This document shows positions 26,464-42,787 of a stretch of 64,000 nucleotides of DNA, piece by piece. The notes below the pieces were generated by a model. The model was not told the origin of the DNA. It made no database searches and saw only the letters and a program-made list of their open reading frames with translations. Positions within the stretch are counted from its first letter, which is position 1, and every line of letters begins with the position of its first letter. The stretch spans positions 558,001 to 622,000 of the forward strand of contig NZ_JAMZFT010000002.1 of NCBI RefSeq assembly GCF_024158125.1, given 5' to 3'. The position numbers were made by a program, and so were the translations under genes. The stretch is from Futiania mangrovi. GTDB taxonomy: Bacteria > Pseudomonadota > Alphaproteobacteria > Futianiales > Futianiaceae.

Positions 26464-27246
26464 ATGGTCCAGCTGACGCTTCCCAGGAACTCCCGGGTCA
26501 ACGCCGACGGCAAGGTCTGGCCGAAGCCCGAGGGTGCGACCAACACCCGCACCTACCGGGTCTATCGCTGGGACCCGGAAGGGGGCGAGAACCCGCGTGT
26601 CGACACCTATCATGTCGACCTCGACGATTGCGGGCCGATGGTCCTCGACGGTCTCATCTACATCAAGAACAAGATCGACCCGACGCTGACCTTCCGCCGG
26701 TCCTGCCGCGAGGGCATCTGCGGCTCCTGCGCGATGAACATCGACGGGACGAACACGCTCGCCTGCCTGAAGGGCATGGACGAGATCAAGGGCGACATCC
26801 GCATCTATCCGCTGCCGCACATGCCGGTGGTGAAGGATCTCGTGCCGGACCTGTCGAACTTCTACGCCCAGCACGCCTCCATCCAGCCCTGGCTGCAGAC
26901 GAAATCGCCGACGCCGGGCACCGAATGGCGGCAGAGCGAGGACGACCGCGCCAAGCTCGACGGCCTTTACGAGTGCATCCTGTGCGCCTGCTGCTCGACC
27001 TCGTGCCCGAGCTATTGGTGGAACGGCGACAAGTACCTCGGCCCCGCCGTGCTGCTCCAGGCCTACCGCTGGCTGATCGACAGCCGCGACGAGGCGACGG
27101 GCGAGCGCCTCGACAATCTCGAGGATCCGTTCCGCCTCTACCGCTGCCACACGATCATGAATTGCGCGAAGACCTGTCCGAAGGGCCTCAACCCGGCCAA
27201 GGCCATCGCCGAGATCAAGAAGATGATGGTCGAACGGCGCGTCTGA
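26464..27246 (+). CDS. sdhB: Succinate dehydrogenase iron-sulphur subunit
   Basis: SdhB passes electrons from FAD to quinone through three clusters. The 260-residue protein shows the 2Fe-2S ligands in [16 protein letters not shown] with a later cysteine in TLACLKG, and two ferredoxin-type motifs, [12 protein letters not shown] and [12 protein letters not shown]. It ends the operon; a terminator follows at 27275. Confidence 0.97.
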   Translation: MVQLTLPRNSRVNADGKVWPKPEGATNTRTYRVYRWDPEGGENPRVDTYHVDLDDCGPMVLDGLIYIKNKIDPTLTFRRSCREGICGSCAMNIDGTNTLACLKGMDEIKGDIRIYPLPHMPVVKDLVPDLSNFYAQHASIQPWLQTKSPTPGTEWRQSEDDRAKLDGLYECILCACCSTSCPSYWWNGDKYLGPAVLLQAYRWLIDSRDEATGERLDNLEDPFRLYRCHTIMNCAKTCPKGLNPAKAIAEIKKMMVERRV

Positions 27247-27274
27247 CGGACACGCCGCGCGGTCTGCGTTCCGG

Positions 27275-27313
27275 CACCCCGGTCCCTCCAAGGGCCGGGG
27301 TGTTCGCGTTTCG
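27275..27313 (+). terminator. Terminator of the sdh operon
   Basis: CACCCCGG (27275-27282) pairs with CCGGGGTG (27295-27302), extended inward by CCCT/AGGG with one bulged T, and is followed by TTCGCGTTT. Confidence 0.7.
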
Positions 27314-27405
27314 GGGACCCGTCGCGCAAAGACTGGAATCATTACAAACTAGCGCTTGAAATTGCGAACCGATTGCAATAACTTCTCCCCCGAAGGAGAA
27401 AGCCC

Positions 27406-27651
27406 ATGCGGATCGCAAAGACGGCAACCTATGGCACGATGCACCTCGCGGTGGCGGTGACGGTCGCCTATGCGGTGAGCGGAAGCTGGGCCGTGGCACT
27501 CGGCATCGGGCTGCTTGAGCCTGCGGTGCAGACGGTCGCCTACATGCTGCACGAACGCTTCTGGGACCGCCGGTCGCGGGTCCGCGGCGTGCCGAACCCC
27601 CCGGTCGATGCCTGCCACGGTCATGACCCGCGGGGCATTTTCGCCGCCTGA
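27406..27651 (+). CDS. DUF2061 small membrane protein
   Basis: This 81-residue protein resembles DUF2061: KTATYGTMHLAVAVTVAYAVSG, a second hydrophobic stretch, and YMLHERFWDR at residues 46-55. There are two membrane segments (about 11-29 and 31-48). The C-terminal tail VDACHGHDPRG has a Cys-His-His-Asp cluster that could bind a metal, which I do not remember as a family feature. GAAGGAG precedes the ATG. The function is unknown; it sits just before the ars genes but has its own upstream region. Confidence 0.75.
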   Translation: MRIAKTATYGTMHLAVAVTVAYAVSGSWAVALGIGLLEPAVQTVAYMLHERFWDRRSRVRGVPNPPVDACHGHDPRGIFAA

Positions 27652-27675
27652 TCCTTCTCAGCGCGATCTCTCTTC

Positions 27676-27717
27676 TTGCCAAGAGTTCCATGCTTCCATA
27701 AACATCGAAATATGGAA
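27676..27717 (+). promoter_or_regulatory. arsR promoter with overlapping palindromic operator
   Basis: A candidate -35 TTGCCA (27676-27681) and an AT-rich -10 near ATAAAC (27698-27703) lie directly before arsR. The inverted repeat TTCCATA-N10-TATGGAA (27694-27717) spans the -10 region and the ATG at 27712, the expected place for an ArsR autoregulatory operator. There is no ribosome site, and the predicted start is within a few bases of the ATG, so the mRNA may be leaderless. Confidence 0.6.
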
Positions 27718-28071
27718 CAGGAAGATGCCGCCCGCCTCTTTTCCGCCCTGTCGCAGGAAACGCGCCTCGCCGTGGTGCGGCGTCTTGTTCGTGCGGGGCG
27801 CGGCGGCTGCGCGGCGGGCGACCTCGCCGAGGGGCTGGGCGTCGCGCCTGCAACGCTCTCCTTTCACCTGAAGGAGTTGACGCACGCTGGCCTCGTCTCC
27901 TCCCGGCGGGAGGGACGGTCGATCCGCTATGCGGCCGAGCTTGAGCGGGTGTCCGCGCTCGCGCGTTTCCTGCTCGAGGAATGCTGCGCCGAGGATGCCG
28001 ATCCCGCCGCCGACTGCCGCGCGGTCCCGGCCTGCGCGCCCGCCCGAACCCGCGAACCCCAGGGGGGCTGA
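27712..28071 (+). CDS. arsR: ArsR-family arsenite-responsive repressor
   Basis: This winged-helix repressor of 119 residues has the ArsR core (ALSQETRLAVVRRLV, then the recognition helix GVAPATLSFHLKELTHAGLV). Cysteines 91 and 92 (EECCAED), 102 and 108 lie after the core. A vicinal Cys pair plus a later Cys is the arsenite site of the Acidithiobacillus-type ArsR, not the CxC-x2-C site of the Escherichia coli form. The overlapping palindrome suggests autorepression. arsC follows after four bases. Confidence 0.9.
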   Translation: MEQEDAARLFSALSQETRLAVVRRLVRAGRGGCAAGDLAEGLGVAPATLSFHLKELTHAGLVSSRREGRSIRYAAELERVSALARFLLEECCAEDADPAADCRAVPACAPARTREPQGG

Positions 28072-28075
28072 CCCG

Positions 28076-28588
28076 ATGAAGCACGTCCTGTTCCTGTGTA
28101 CAGGCAATTCCGCCCGGTCGATCCTTGCCGAGGCGATCCTCGGCCGCCTCGGCGCCGGGCGGTTCGTTGCGCACAGTGCCGGCAGCCAGCCCAAGGGCGC
28201 GGTGCATCCGCTGGCGCGTGATCTCTTGGCGTCGCTCGACTATCCGGTCGCGGGGCTTCGCTCCAAGGCGTGGGACGAGTTTGCCGCACCCGGCGCGCCC
28301 GAACTCGATTTCGTGTTCACGGTCTGCGACAACGCCGCGGGCGAGGTCTGCCCGGTCTGGCCGGGCCAGCCCATGACGGCGCACTGGGGAATTCCCGATC
28401 CGGCTGCCGCCGAGGGAACGGAGGTTGAGCGCCGCCTCGCGTTCGCCGAGGCCTACCGCATGCTGCACCAGCGCATCGACATCTTCGTCAACCTGCCCTT
28501 GGCCTCGCTCGACCGCATGTCCTTGTCGCGCCGGCTTGCGGAGATCGGCAATCTGCCCGCGTCCGCCGCTCGCTCCGAACCCGCCTGA
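28076..28588 (+). CDS. arsC: Arsenate reductase, low-molecular-weight phosphatase (thioredoxin) type
   Basis: This reduces arsenate to arsenite. The 170-residue protein has the P-loop CTGNSARS (Cys8, Arg14) and two more cysteines at 84 and 92 ([14 protein letters not shown]), matching the three-cysteine relay of thioredoxin-coupled ArsC. It is in the arsR-arsC-acr3 operon, starting four bases after arsR. An ordinary tyrosine phosphatase role is unlikely given the extra cysteines and the context. Confidence 0.9.
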   Translation: MKHVLFLCTGNSARSILAEAILGRLGAGRFVAHSAGSQPKGAVHPLARDLLASLDYPVAGLRSKAWDEFAAPGAPELDFVFTVCDNAAGEVCPVWPGQPMTAHWGIPDPAAAEGTEVERRLAFAEAYRMLHQRIDIFVNLPLASLDRMSLSRRLAEIGNLPASAARSEPA

Positions 28589-28605
28589 GAGGCAGCCTTT
28601 CGCCC

Positions 28606-29637
28606 ATGTCGCTCTTCGAACGGTATCTCTCCCTCTGGGTGGCGCTGGCCATGGCGGGGGGCGTGGCGCTCGGCCACCTGGCGCCCGGGCTCGTCGCCGG
28701 GCTGGCCGCGCTCGAATACGCCAGTGTCAACCTGCCCGTCGCCGTCCTGATCTGGGCGATGGTCTACCCGATGATGGTCGCTGTCGATTTCGACAGCCTG
28801 CGCCACATTGGCGACCGTCCCAAGGGGCTCATCCTGACGCTCGGCGTGAACTGGCTCGTGAAGCCCTTCACCATGGCCGGCCTCGGCGTGCTGTTCTTCG
28901 AGGTCGTGTTCGCGGACCTGATCGCGCCGGAAGACGCGCAAGCCTATCTCGCGGGCGTCATCCTCCTGGGAGCCGCGCCCTGCACGGCCATGGTCTTCGT
29001 GTGGTCGCAGCTGGTGCGCGGCGACGCCACCTACACGCTGGTCCAGGTGTCCGTGAACGATGTCGTCATGGTCTTCGCCTTCGCGCCCATCGTGGCCTTC
29101 CTGCTGGGCGTCACCGACATTTCCGTGCCGTGGGAGACGCTGCTGCTCTCCGTCGCGCTCTATGTCGTGATCCCGCTGGCCGCAGGGATCCTCACGCGCC
29201 GGGCGCTCGTGGCGGGTGTGCGGGGCCCTGCCGCGGACGCGCGCGTTGCGGCCTTCACCGCGCGCGTGAAGCCTGCCTCCGTCGCGGGACTGATCGTGAC
29301 CGTGCTGCTGCTCTTCGCCTTCCAGGGCGGGACGATCCTCGACCGCCCGCTGGTGATCGCGCTGATCGCGGTGCCGTTGCTGATCCAGACCTATGGCATC
29401 TTTGCCGTGTCCTATCTCGCCGCCTGGGCGTGGCGTGTGCCTTTTCCCGTTGCTGCGCCCTGCGCGCTGATCGGCACATCGAATTTCTTCGAGCTGGCGG
29501 TTGCCGTTGCGATCAGCCTCTTCGGCCTGCAGTCCGGCGCTGCGCTTGCGACTGTCGTCGGCGTGCTGGTCGAGGTGCCGGTGATGCTGTCGCTCGTCGC
29601 CTTCGCCAACGCCACGCGCAACCGCTTCCCGGCCTGA
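28606..29637 (+). CDS. acr3: Arsenite efflux transporter, ACR3 family
   Basis: This is an arsenite antiporter of 343 residues with about ten hydrophobic segments, belonging to ACR3 and not to the unrelated ArsB family. Typical motifs are [18 protein letters not shown] and [15 protein letters not shown], which contains the essential cysteine (Cys126). It closes the ars operon, 17 bases after arsC. No arsH, arsA or arsM gene is present. Confidence 0.93.
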   Translation: MSLFERYLSLWVALAMAGGVALGHLAPGLVAGLAALEYASVNLPVAVLIWAMVYPMMVAVDFDSLRHIGDRPKGLILTLGVNWLVKPFTMAGLGVLFFEVVFADLIAPEDAQAYLAGVILLGAAPCTAMVFVWSQLVRGDATYTLVQVSVNDVVMVFAFAPIVAFLLGVTDISVPWETLLLSVALYVVIPLAAGILTRRALVAGVRGPAADARVAAFTARVKPASVAGLIVTVLLLFAFQGGTILDRPLVIALIAVPLLIQTYGIFAVSYLAAWAWRVPFPVAAPCALIGTSNFFELAVAVAISLFGLQSGAALATVVGVLVEVPVMLSLVAFANATRNRFPA

Positions 29638-29735
29638 GCCGCGCTTCTCCCCTGCGTCCGACCCACTTGCGGGCGCATCCGCCGCCCGTTAAGTCAGAGG
29701 GCGAGAGAACACGCGGGACGCAAGGAGGGACGGCC

Positions 29736-31235
<1,500 letters not shown>

Positions 31236-31266
31236 GGACGCACCTTGGGACGTCAGGCAGGCAGCA

Positions 31267-31289
31267 GGGCCGGGGCGCACCCCCGGCCC
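31267..31289 (+). terminator. Hairpin after mmsA
   Basis: GGGCCGGGG (31267-31275) pairs with CCCCGGCCC (31281-31289). No T tract follows, so efficiency is doubtful. Confidence 0.4.
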
Positions 31290-31315
31290 CGCGCATTGAA
31301 GGCGGGCGGCGCGCG

Positions 31316-32449
31316 GTGAGCGCGGGAACGGCGAGACCGGCGGTCGTCGCCCGCTACCGTGCGCTCGTGGACGAGGGTGCGGTGCACTTCGACCCTGCGC
31401 AGGAGGCCGCGGTCGAGAAGCTCGGCATCCTCGCGCTCAGGCTCAAGGACTACGATCCTGCAACGCCACGCCTCTCGCCGCGCGGCTGGTTCGGCTTAGG
31501 TCGCAAGGCCGCGCGTGCCGAGCCGATGCTGCAGGGTCTCTATCTCTACGGCGGCGTCGGGCGCGGCAAGTCCATGGTCATGGACCTGTTCTTCGAGACG
31601 GTTGACTTCGAACCGAAGCGCCGCGTCCACTTCCACGCCTTCATGCAGGACGTCCACGCCCGCGTGAAGGCGGAGCGCGCGGGCCGCGACGGCGATCCCG
31701 TGCCGCGCGTGGCGAAGGCGCTGGCGGCGGAGGCGCTGCTCCTCTGCTTCGACGAGTTCCAGGTGACCGACATCGCCGACGCCATGATCCTCGGCCGGCT
31801 CTTCACCGCGCTGTTCGAACATGGCGTCGTGGTGGTCGCGACCTCCAACCGCCCGCCGGACGACCTCTACAAGAACGGCCTCAACCGCCAGCACATCCTG
31901 CCCTTCATCGCGCTGCTGAAGGAGAAGATGGACGTGCTGGAACTGGATGGCGGCACCGACTACCGGCTGGAGCGGCTGAAGGCGGTGGAGGTCTACCACA
32001 GCCCGCTGGGGCCGCAGGCCGACGCCGCCATGGACCGGGCGTGGGCGACGCTGACCGACGGTGCAGCAGGCCTGCCGCGGCACCTGGAGGTGCAGGGCCG
32101 CACGCTCACCATCCCGCATGTCGCCGGGGGCATCGCGCGCATGTCGTTTCCGGACCTGTGCGCCCGGCCGCTGGGCGCGGCGGACTATCTGGCGCTGGCC
32201 CGCACCGTCCACACGCTGCTCGTCGACCGGATTCCGGTCATGGGGCCGGAGAAGCGCAACGAGGCGACCCGCTTCGTTTATTTGATCGACGCGCTCTACG
32301 AGGCGCGGGTGAAGCTCGTCTGCTCGGCGGATGCCGAGCCTGACGACCTCTACGTCCAGGGCGACGGGGCGTTCGAGTTCGCGCGCACGGCATCGCGCCT
32401 GCACGAGATGCGCTCGGCCGATTATCTCGAGGAAGCCCACCGCGACTGA
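31316..32449 (+). CDS. zapE: Cell division protein ZapE (AFG1-like ATPase)
   Basis: ZapE is a conserved ATPase linked to FtsZ ring constriction in bacteria and to AFG1 in mitochondria. The 377-residue protein has Walker A GGVGRGKSM (near residue 80), the HFHAFMQDVHARV motif, and Walker B with CFDEFQVTDIADAMIL. The start is a GTG at 31316. It is normally found before mdh in Alphaproteobacteria; here an opposite-strand mscS-type gene lies between. Its stop lies inside an inverted repeat (CGACTGA/TCAGTCG, 32443-32473) shared with the convergent gene. Confidence 0.92.
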   Translation: MSAGTARPAVVARYRALVDEGAVHFDPAQEAAVEKLGILALRLKDYDPATPRLSPRGWFGLGRKAARAEPMLQGLYLYGGVGRGKSMVMDLFFETVDFEPKRRVHFHAFMQDVHARVKAERAGRDGDPVPRVAKALAAEALLLCFDEFQVTDIADAMILGRLFTALFEHGVVVVATSNRPPDDLYKNGLNRQHILPFIALLKEKMDVLELDGGTDYRLERLKAVEVYHSPLGPQADAAMDRAWATLTDGAAGLPRHLEVQGRTLTIPHVAGGIARMSFPDLCARPLGAADYLALARTVHTLLVDRIPVMGPEKRNEATRFVYLIDALYEARVKLVCSADAEPDDLYVQGDGAFEFARTASRLHEMRSADYLEEAHRD

Positions 32450-32466
32450 TGCGCGGGCCGGGGCGC

Positions 32467-36167
<3,701 letters not shown>

Positions 36168-36196
36168 GCGGATCGCGCCAACGACAACCACGCGGG

Positions 36197-36224
36197 TTGC
36201 ACGCGGCGAACGCGGTGCTATAAC
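36197..36224 (+). promoter_or_regulatory. Sigma-70 promoter of the suc operon
   Basis: TTGCAC (36197-36202) and TATAAC (36219-36224) are 16 bases apart, a good match. It gives a leader of about 65 bases before sucC. Confidence 0.6.
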
Positions 36225-36245
36225 GCCCCCGGTTTTCCGGGGGCG
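36224..36245 (+). other. Hairpin at the predicted suc transcription start
   Basis: CGCCCCCGG (36224-36232) and CCGGGGGCG (36237-36245) form a perfect 9-bp stem with a TTTT loop, directly abutting the TATAAC element. It could be the mdh terminator (without a T tail), or an operator or 5' stabilising hairpin. Confidence 0.5.
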
Positions 36246-36295
36246 TGCCCGTGCGCCCGCGTGCTCCTTACCCCGCAGCCACGAGCGGAAGCGAC

Positions 36296-37465
36296 ATGAA
36301 CATTCACGAATACCAAGCGAAGTCCCTGCTCAAGACCTATGGCGTCCCCGTTCCCCGCGGTCACGTCGTGTTCAGCCGGGACGAGGCGGGCCGCGCGGCC
36401 GACGACCTCGGCGGGCCGGTCTGGGTCGTCAAGGCGCAGATCCACGCCGGCGGCCGCGGCAAGGGCGGCGGCGTGAAGGTCGTCAAGTCGAAGGACGCGG
36501 TGCTTGCGGAATTCGACAACATCATGGGCATGACGCTGGTCACCCACCAGACCGGCCCCGAAGGCCGCCTGGTGCGCCGCGTCTATGTCGAGGAGGGCTC
36601 GAACATCCAGCGGGAGCTTTACCTCTCGCTGCTGGTCGACCGCGCGACCTCGCACATCGCCTTCATCGCCTCGACCGAGGGCGGCATGGACATCGAGGAG
36701 GTCGCCGCGCACACGCCGGAGAAGATCTTCACGATGGACGTCGACCCGGTGCAGGGCGTGATGCCCTACCACGGGCGCAAGCTCGCCAAGGCGCTGGGCC
36801 TCACCGGCGACCTCGCCAAGCAGGCGGGCAAGCTGGCGCAGGCGCTCTACACCGCCTTCGTCGACACCGATGCGAGCCTCGTGGAGATCAACCCGCTGGT
36901 CGTCACCGGCGACGGCAAGCTCGTCTGCCTCGACGCGAAAATGAACTTCGACAGCAACAGCCTCTACCGCCGGCCGAAGATCGCCGAGATGCGCGACGAG
37001 ACGGAGGAGGATCCGAAGGAGCTGGAGGCCTCGAAGTTCGACCTGAACTACATCGCGCTCGACGGCGAGATCGGGTGTATGGTCAACGGCGCCGGCCTCG
37101 CCATGGCGACCATGGACATCATCAAGCTCTACGGGTCGGAGCCCGCCAACTTCCTCGACGTCGGCGGCGGCGCCTCGAAGGAGAAGGTGACGGAGGCATT
37201 CAAGATCATCACCTCCGACCCGAACGTGAAGGGCATCCTGGTCAACATCTTCGGCGGCATCATGCGCTGCGACATCATCGCCGAGGGCGTGATCGCCGCG
37301 GCGAAGGAAGTGTCGCTCTCGGTGCCGCTGGTCGTCCGGCTGGCCGGTACGAACGTCGACAAGGGCAAGGAAATCTTGAGCAAGTCCGGTCTGAAGATCA
37401 TCCCCGCGGACGATCTGGCGGACGCGGCCGAGAAGGTCGTCAAGGCCGTGAAGGAGGCGCAATAA
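36296..37465 (+). CDS. sucC: Succinyl-CoA synthetase beta subunit
   Basis: SucC is the nucleotide-binding ATP-grasp subunit of the enzyme that makes ATP or GTP from succinyl-CoA. The 389-residue protein starts [20 protein letters not shown] and has [27 protein letters not shown] and [15 protein letters not shown]. The ATG at 36296 is preceded by GGAAG. Its stop shares one base with the sucD start. Confidence 0.97.
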   Translation: MNIHEYQAKSLLKTYGVPVPRGHVVFSRDEAGRAADDLGGPVWVVKAQIHAGGRGKGGGVKVVKSKDAVLAEFDNIMGMTLVTHQTGPEGRLVRRVYVEEGSNIQRELYLSLLVDRATSHIAFIASTEGGMDIEEVAAHTPEKIFTMDVDPVQGVMPYHGRKLAKALGLTGDLAKQAGKLAQALYTAFVDTDASLVEINPLVVTGDGKLVCLDAKMNFDSNSLYRRPKIAEMRDETEEDPKELEASKFDLNYIALDGEIGCMVNGAGLAMATMDIIKLYGSEPANFLDVGGGASKEKVTEAFKIITSDPNVKGILVNIFGGIMRCDIIAEGVIAAAKEVSLSVPLVVRLAGTNVDKGKEILSKSGLKIIPADDLADAAEKVVKAVKEAQ

Positions 37466-38340
37466 TGTCGGTTCTGGTCGGCAAGGACACCAAGGTCATC
37501 TGCCAGGGGCTTACCGGCGCCCAGGGGACCTTCCACACCGAGCAGGCGATCGCCTATGGCACGCAGATGGTCGGCGGCGTGACGCCGGGCAAGGGCGGGA
37601 CGAGCCACGTGGGCCTGCCGGTGTTCGACACGGTGGCCGAAGCGCGCGAGAAGACCGGCGCCAACGCCAGCGTGATCTACGTGCCGCCGCCGTTCGCGGC
37701 GGACGCGATCCTCGAGGCGGCGGACGCCGGCATCGAGCTGGTGGTCTGCATCACCGAGGGCATCCCCGTCCTCGACATGATGAAGGTGAAGCGCTCGATC
37801 GCGGGCAGCGGTACGCGGCTGATCGGCCCGAACTGCCCGGGCGTCATCACGCCGGGCGAGTGCAAGATCGGCATCATGCCGGGCCACATTCACACCCGCG
37901 GTTCGGTCGGCATCGTGTCGCGCTCCGGCACGCTGACGTATGAGGCGGTGGCCCAGACGACGGCGGCCGGTCTCGGCCAGTCGACCTGCGTCGGCATCGG
38001 CGGCGACCCGATCAAGGGGACGGAGTTCATCGACGTCCTGGAGATGTTCCTCGCCGACGACGAGACCAAGTCGATCGTCATGATCGGCGAGATCGGCGGT
38101 TCGGCCGAGGAGGAAGCTGCGGAATTCCTTAAGGCTTCCAAGGTTAAGAAGCCCGTGGTCGGCTTCATTGCCGGCGTGACGGCGCCTCCGGGCCGCCGCA
38201 TGGGTCACGCGGGCGCGATCATTTCCGGCGGCAAGGGCGGCGCTGGCGACAAGATCGAGGCCATGAAGTCGGCCGGCATTGCGGTGGCGGATTCGCCTGC
38301 CGCGCTCGGCTCGACCTTGAAAAAGCTGCTCGGCGGCTAA
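37465..38340 (+). CDS. sucD: Succinyl-CoA synthetase alpha subunit
   Basis: SucD binds CoA and carries the phosphohistidine. The 291-residue protein has the [17 protein letters not shown] beginning, [23 protein letters not shown] in pieces, and His248 in [10 protein letters not shown]. It overlaps sucC by one base. sucA follows after 146 bases holding hairpins but no gene. Confidence 0.97.
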   Translation: MSVLVGKDTKVICQGLTGAQGTFHTEQAIAYGTQMVGGVTPGKGGTSHVGLPVFDTVAEAREKTGANASVIYVPPPFAADAILEAADAGIELVVCITEGIPVLDMMKVKRSIAGSGTRLIGPNCPGVITPGECKIGIMPGHIHTRGSVGIVSRSGTLTYEAVAQTTAAGLGQSTCVGIGGDPIKGTEFIDVLEMFLADDETKSIVMIGEIGGSAEEEAAEFLKASKVKKPVVGFIAGVTAPPGRRMGHAGAIISGGKGGAGDKIEAMKSAGIAVADSPAALGSTLKKLLGG

Positions 38341-38410
38341 GTAGGTGTAAGGTCGGGGGCAACTTTTGACCAGGCGGCCGGCCCCCATGCCCCCGGGGAC
38401 GACCGGTCAC

Positions 38411-38446
38411 CGGATCCCGGCCGGCGGGTGACGTCCCGCCGGTCCG
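38411..38446 (+). other. Structured leader segment before sucA
   Basis: CCGGCGGG (38421-38428) pairs with CCCGCCGG (38435-38442), extended by CGGA/TCCG (38411-38414, 38443-38446) across a bulge. A second small hairpin GGCG-GTTCG-CGCC (38461-38473) lies just before the sucA start and could mask it. No T tract is present. Confidence 0.4.
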
Positions 38447-38486
38447 GACAACGCGGAAGGGGCGGTTCGCGCCGCCGGATTGGGCC

Positions 38487-41417
38487 ATGGGTCAAGACCC
38501 CCGCAACGAAGCCTTCGAACTCACGTCTTTCCTTTCGGGCGCGAACGCCCTCTACGTCGAGCAGCTCTACGCGCGCTACAAGACGGATCCCGGTTCCGTG
38601 GACCCGAGCTGGCGGGACTTCTTCGACGGTCTCGGCGACGACGCCGACGCGGTCCTGCGCGAGGCGAAGGGCGCCCCGTGGGAGCGCGTCGACTGGCCGC
38701 CGAAGGCAAACGGCGAGATGGTCGCCGTGCTCGACGGCAACTGGCCGGTCGTGCAGAAGGCGATCGAGAAAAAGGTGGAGGCGCGCCAGCCCGCCCTCTC
38801 GCGCGAGGACGTGCGCCAGGTCGCACTCGATTCGATCCGCGCGATCATGATGATCCGCGCCTACCGGATCCGCGGCCACCTGAAGGCCGACCTGGACCCG
38901 CTCGGCATCGTGAAGAAGGAGGCGCATCCGGAACTCGACTACCGGACCTACGGCTTCACCGAGGCGGACCTCGACCGCAAGATCTTCATCGATTTCGTGC
39001 TCGGCCTCGAGGAGGCCACGCTGCGCGAGATCCTGGCGATCCTCGAGCGGACCTATTGCTCCACCATCGGCGTGGAGTTCATGCACATCTCCAGCCCCGA
39101 CGAGAAGGCCTGGATCCAGGCCCGGATCGAGGGGCGCGACAAGGAGATCACCTTCACCACCGAGGGCAAGAAGGCGATCCTCAACAAGCTGATCGAGGCC
39201 GAGGGCTTCGAGAAGTTCCTGCACGTCAAGCACTCCGGCACCAAGCGCTTTGGCCTCGACGGCGGCGAGGCGCTCATCCCCGCGATGGAACAGATCATCA
39301 AGCGGGGCGGCCACCTCGGCGTGAAGGACATCGTGATCGGCATGCCGCATCGCGGCCGCCTGAACATCCTCGCCAACGTGATGCAGAAGCCCTACCGCGC
39401 GATCTTCTCGGAGTTTCGCGGCGGCTCCGCCCATCCGGAGGACATCGGCGGCTCGGGTGACGTGAAGTACCACCTGGGCGCATCCGCCGACCGGGAGTTC
39501 GACGGCAATGTCGTCCACCTGTCGATGGCGGCAAACCCCTCGCATCTCGAGGCGGTGAACCCCGTCGTGCTCGGCAAGGCGCGCGCCAAGCAGGACAAGT
39601 ACGGCCGCGACCGCAAGGCCGTCCTGCCGATCCTGCTGCACGGCGACGCGGCCTTCGCTGGCCAGGGGGTCGTGGCGGAATGTCTCGGACTGTCCGGCCT
39701 CGTGGGCCATCGCACGGGCGGCACGATCCACATCATCGTGAACAACCAGATCGGCTTCACGACGGCGCCGCACTTCTCGCGCTCCTCGCCCTATCCGTCG
39801 GACGTGGCGAAGATGGTCGAGGCGCCGATCTTCCACGTGAACGGCGACGATCCGGAAGCGGTGGTGCACGCGGCCAAGGTCGCGACGGAGTTCCGCCAGC
39901 TGTTCGGCAAGGACGTCGTGCTCGACATGTTCTGCTACCGGCGGTTCGGCCACAACGAGGGGGACGAGCCCTCGTTCACCCAGCCGCTGATGTACAAGAC
40001 CATCCGCAAGCAGACGACCACGCTGGAGAAGTACGCCGAGCGTCTGGCCGAGGAAGGTCTCGTGCCGAAGGAGGAGAGCGACAAGGCAGTCTCCGACTTC
40101 CAGGATCGCCTGAACGAGGAATTCGAGGCCGCACCGGCCTACAAGCCGAACAAGGCCGACTGGCTCGAAGGCCGCTGGAAGGGGCTGCGGGTCGCGGAAG
40201 GTGACGAGCGGCGCGGCGAGACGGCGGTCGACGCGGACCGTCTCAAGGCGCTCGGCCTCAAGCTGACCGAGGTGCCGGGCGACTTCAACCTGCACCGCAC
40301 GGTCAAGCGTCTGCTCGAGAGCAAGCGCCAGATGTTCGAGACCGGCGAGGGCATCGACTGGGCGACCGCCGAGGCGTTGGCCTTCGCCACGCTGCTGGAC
40401 GAGGGCCATCCGGTCCGTCTCTCGGGCCAGGACAGCGCCCGCGGCACCTTCAGCCAGCGCCATTCCCGCCTGATCGACCAGGAGACGGAAGCGCACTACG
40501 TGCCGCTCAACCATCTCCGCGACGGACAGGCGCACTACGAGGTCATCGACTCGATGCTCTCCGAATACGCCGTGCTCGGCTTCGAGTACGGCTATTCCTG
40601 GGAGGATCCGGAAGCGCTGACACTGTGGGAGGCGCAGTTCGGCGACTTCGCCAACGGCGCGCAGGTCATCGTCGACCAGTTCATGTCGTCGGCCGAGAAG
40701 AAGTGGCTGCGCATGTCTGGCCTGGTGATGCTTCTGCCGCACGGCTACGAGGGGCAGGGGCCGGAACATTCGTCGGCGCGCCTGGAGCGTTATCTCCAGA
40801 TGTGCGCCGAGGACAACATGCAGGTTGCCAACTGCACGACGCCGGCGAACTATTTCCACATCCTGCGCCGGCAGATCCATCGCAACTTCCGCAAGCCGCT
40901 GATCCTGATGACGCCGAAGTCGCTGCTGCGCCACAAGCGCTGCGTCTCGACGCTGGCGGAACTCGGGCCTGGCTCGTCCTTCCATCGCGTCCTGTGGGAC
41001 GATGCGGAGTATCTCAAGAACTCCGTGAAGCTGAAGAAGGACGACAAGATCCGCCGCGTGGTGATCTGCACCGGCAAGGTCTATTACGACCTCTACGAGG
41101 CTCGCGAGGAGAAGGGCGTCGACGACGTCTACCTGATGCGCTGCGAGCAGCTCTATCCCGTGCCGCGCCAGTCGCTGCGCCACGAGCTGGGCCGCTTCAA
41201 GAACGCCGAGGTGGTCTGGTGCCAGGAGGAGCCCTTCAACATGGGCGCCTGGCGCTTCATCGAGCCTGAGCTCGAATGGGTCCTGGGGCAGCTCGACGGC
41301 AAGGCGAAGCGGGCCCGCTACGTGGGCCGCCCGGCTTCCGCCGCGACCGCGACGGGCCTTGCGAGCATGCACAAGAAGCAGCAGGAAGCTCTGGTCGAGG
41401 ATGCGCTGGCGGTCTGA
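38487..41417 (+). CDS. sucA: 2-oxoglutarate dehydrogenase E1 component
   Basis: SucA decarboxylates 2-oxoglutarate using thiamine diphosphate. The 976-residue protein is full length. It has an N-terminal [17 protein letters not shown] segment that docks to E2, [17 protein letters not shown], and [11 protein letters not shown] with NNQIGFTT for cofactor binding, then [22 protein letters not shown] and the C-terminal [14 protein letters not shown]. The start at 38487 has a weak ribosome site, possibly masked by a hairpin. It is in the sucCDAB-lpd order. Confidence 0.97.
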   Translation: MGQDPRNEAFELTSFLSGANALYVEQLYARYKTDPGSVDPSWRDFFDGLGDDADAVLREAKGAPWERVDWPPKANGEMVAVLDGNWPVVQKAIEKKVEARQPALSREDVRQVALDSIRAIMMIRAYRIRGHLKADLDPLGIVKKEAHPELDYRTYGFTEADLDRKIFIDFVLGLEEATLREILAILERTYCSTIGVEFMHISSPDEKAWIQARIEGRDKEITFTTEGKKAILNKLIEAEGFEKFLHVKHSGTKRFGLDGGEALIPAMEQIIKRGGHLGVKDIVIGMPHRGRLNILANVMQKPYRAIFSEFRGGSAHPEDIGGSGDVKYHLGASADREFDGNVVHLSMAANPSHLEAVNPVVLGKARAKQDKYGRDRKAVLPILLHGDAAFAGQGVVAECLGLSGLVGHRTGGTIHIIVNNQIGFTTAPHFSRSSPYPSDVAKMVEAPIFHVNGDDPEAVVHAAKVATEFRQLFGKDVVLDMFCYRRFGHNEGDEPSFTQPLMYKTIRKQTTTLEKYAERLAEEGLVPKEESDKAVSDFQDRLNEEFEAAPAYKPNKADWLEGRWKGLRVAEGDERRGETAVDADRLKALGLKLTEVPGDFNLHRTVKRLLESKRQMFETGEGIDWATAEALAFATLLDEGHPVRLSGQDSARGTFSQRHSRLIDQETEAHYVPLNHLRDGQAHYEVIDSMLSEYAVLGFEYGYSWEDPEALTLWEAQFGDFANGAQVIVDQFMSSAEKKWLRMSGLVMLLPHGYEGQGPEHSSARLERYLQMCAEDNMQVANCTTPANYFHILRRQIHRNFRKPLILMTPKSLLRHKRCVSTLAELGPGSSFHRVLWDDAEYLKNSVKLKKDDKIRRVVICTGKVYYDLYEAREEKGVDDVYLMRCEQLYPVPRQSLRHELGRFKNAEVVWCQEEPFNMGAWRFIEPELEWVLGQLDGKAKRARYVGRPASAATATGLASMHKKQQEALVEDALAV

Positions 41418-41461
41418 CGCCGGCGCCGGCTCCCCGGCCCTTGGGAACGAAGAGGACGAGA

Positions 41462-42697
<1,236 letters not shown>

Positions 42698-42787
42698 CCG
42701 ACAAGGGGGCGAACGGCCCGCGTTCCCATCATGGGCAGACGCGGGCCGTCCCCAATCCCAGTACCGAATTCGCGAGGCGTGAGGCTC

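Noticed and set aside
24084-26552. Long antisense open frame across sdhD and sdhA
   Set aside because: Same codon-bias artefact; low-complexity His/Arg/Val composition and no ribosome site.
27356-27381. TTGAAA and CAATAA as a promoter for the DUF2061 gene
   Set aside because: Spacing of 14 bases is too short. A direct repeat of ATTGC is present, but I see no reason to call it a regulator site.
38337-41372. Very long open frame antisense to sucA
   Set aside because: GC-rich codon bias leaves antisense frames open; the translation is arginine/histidine-rich without any family motif, and sucA on the other strand is unambiguous.
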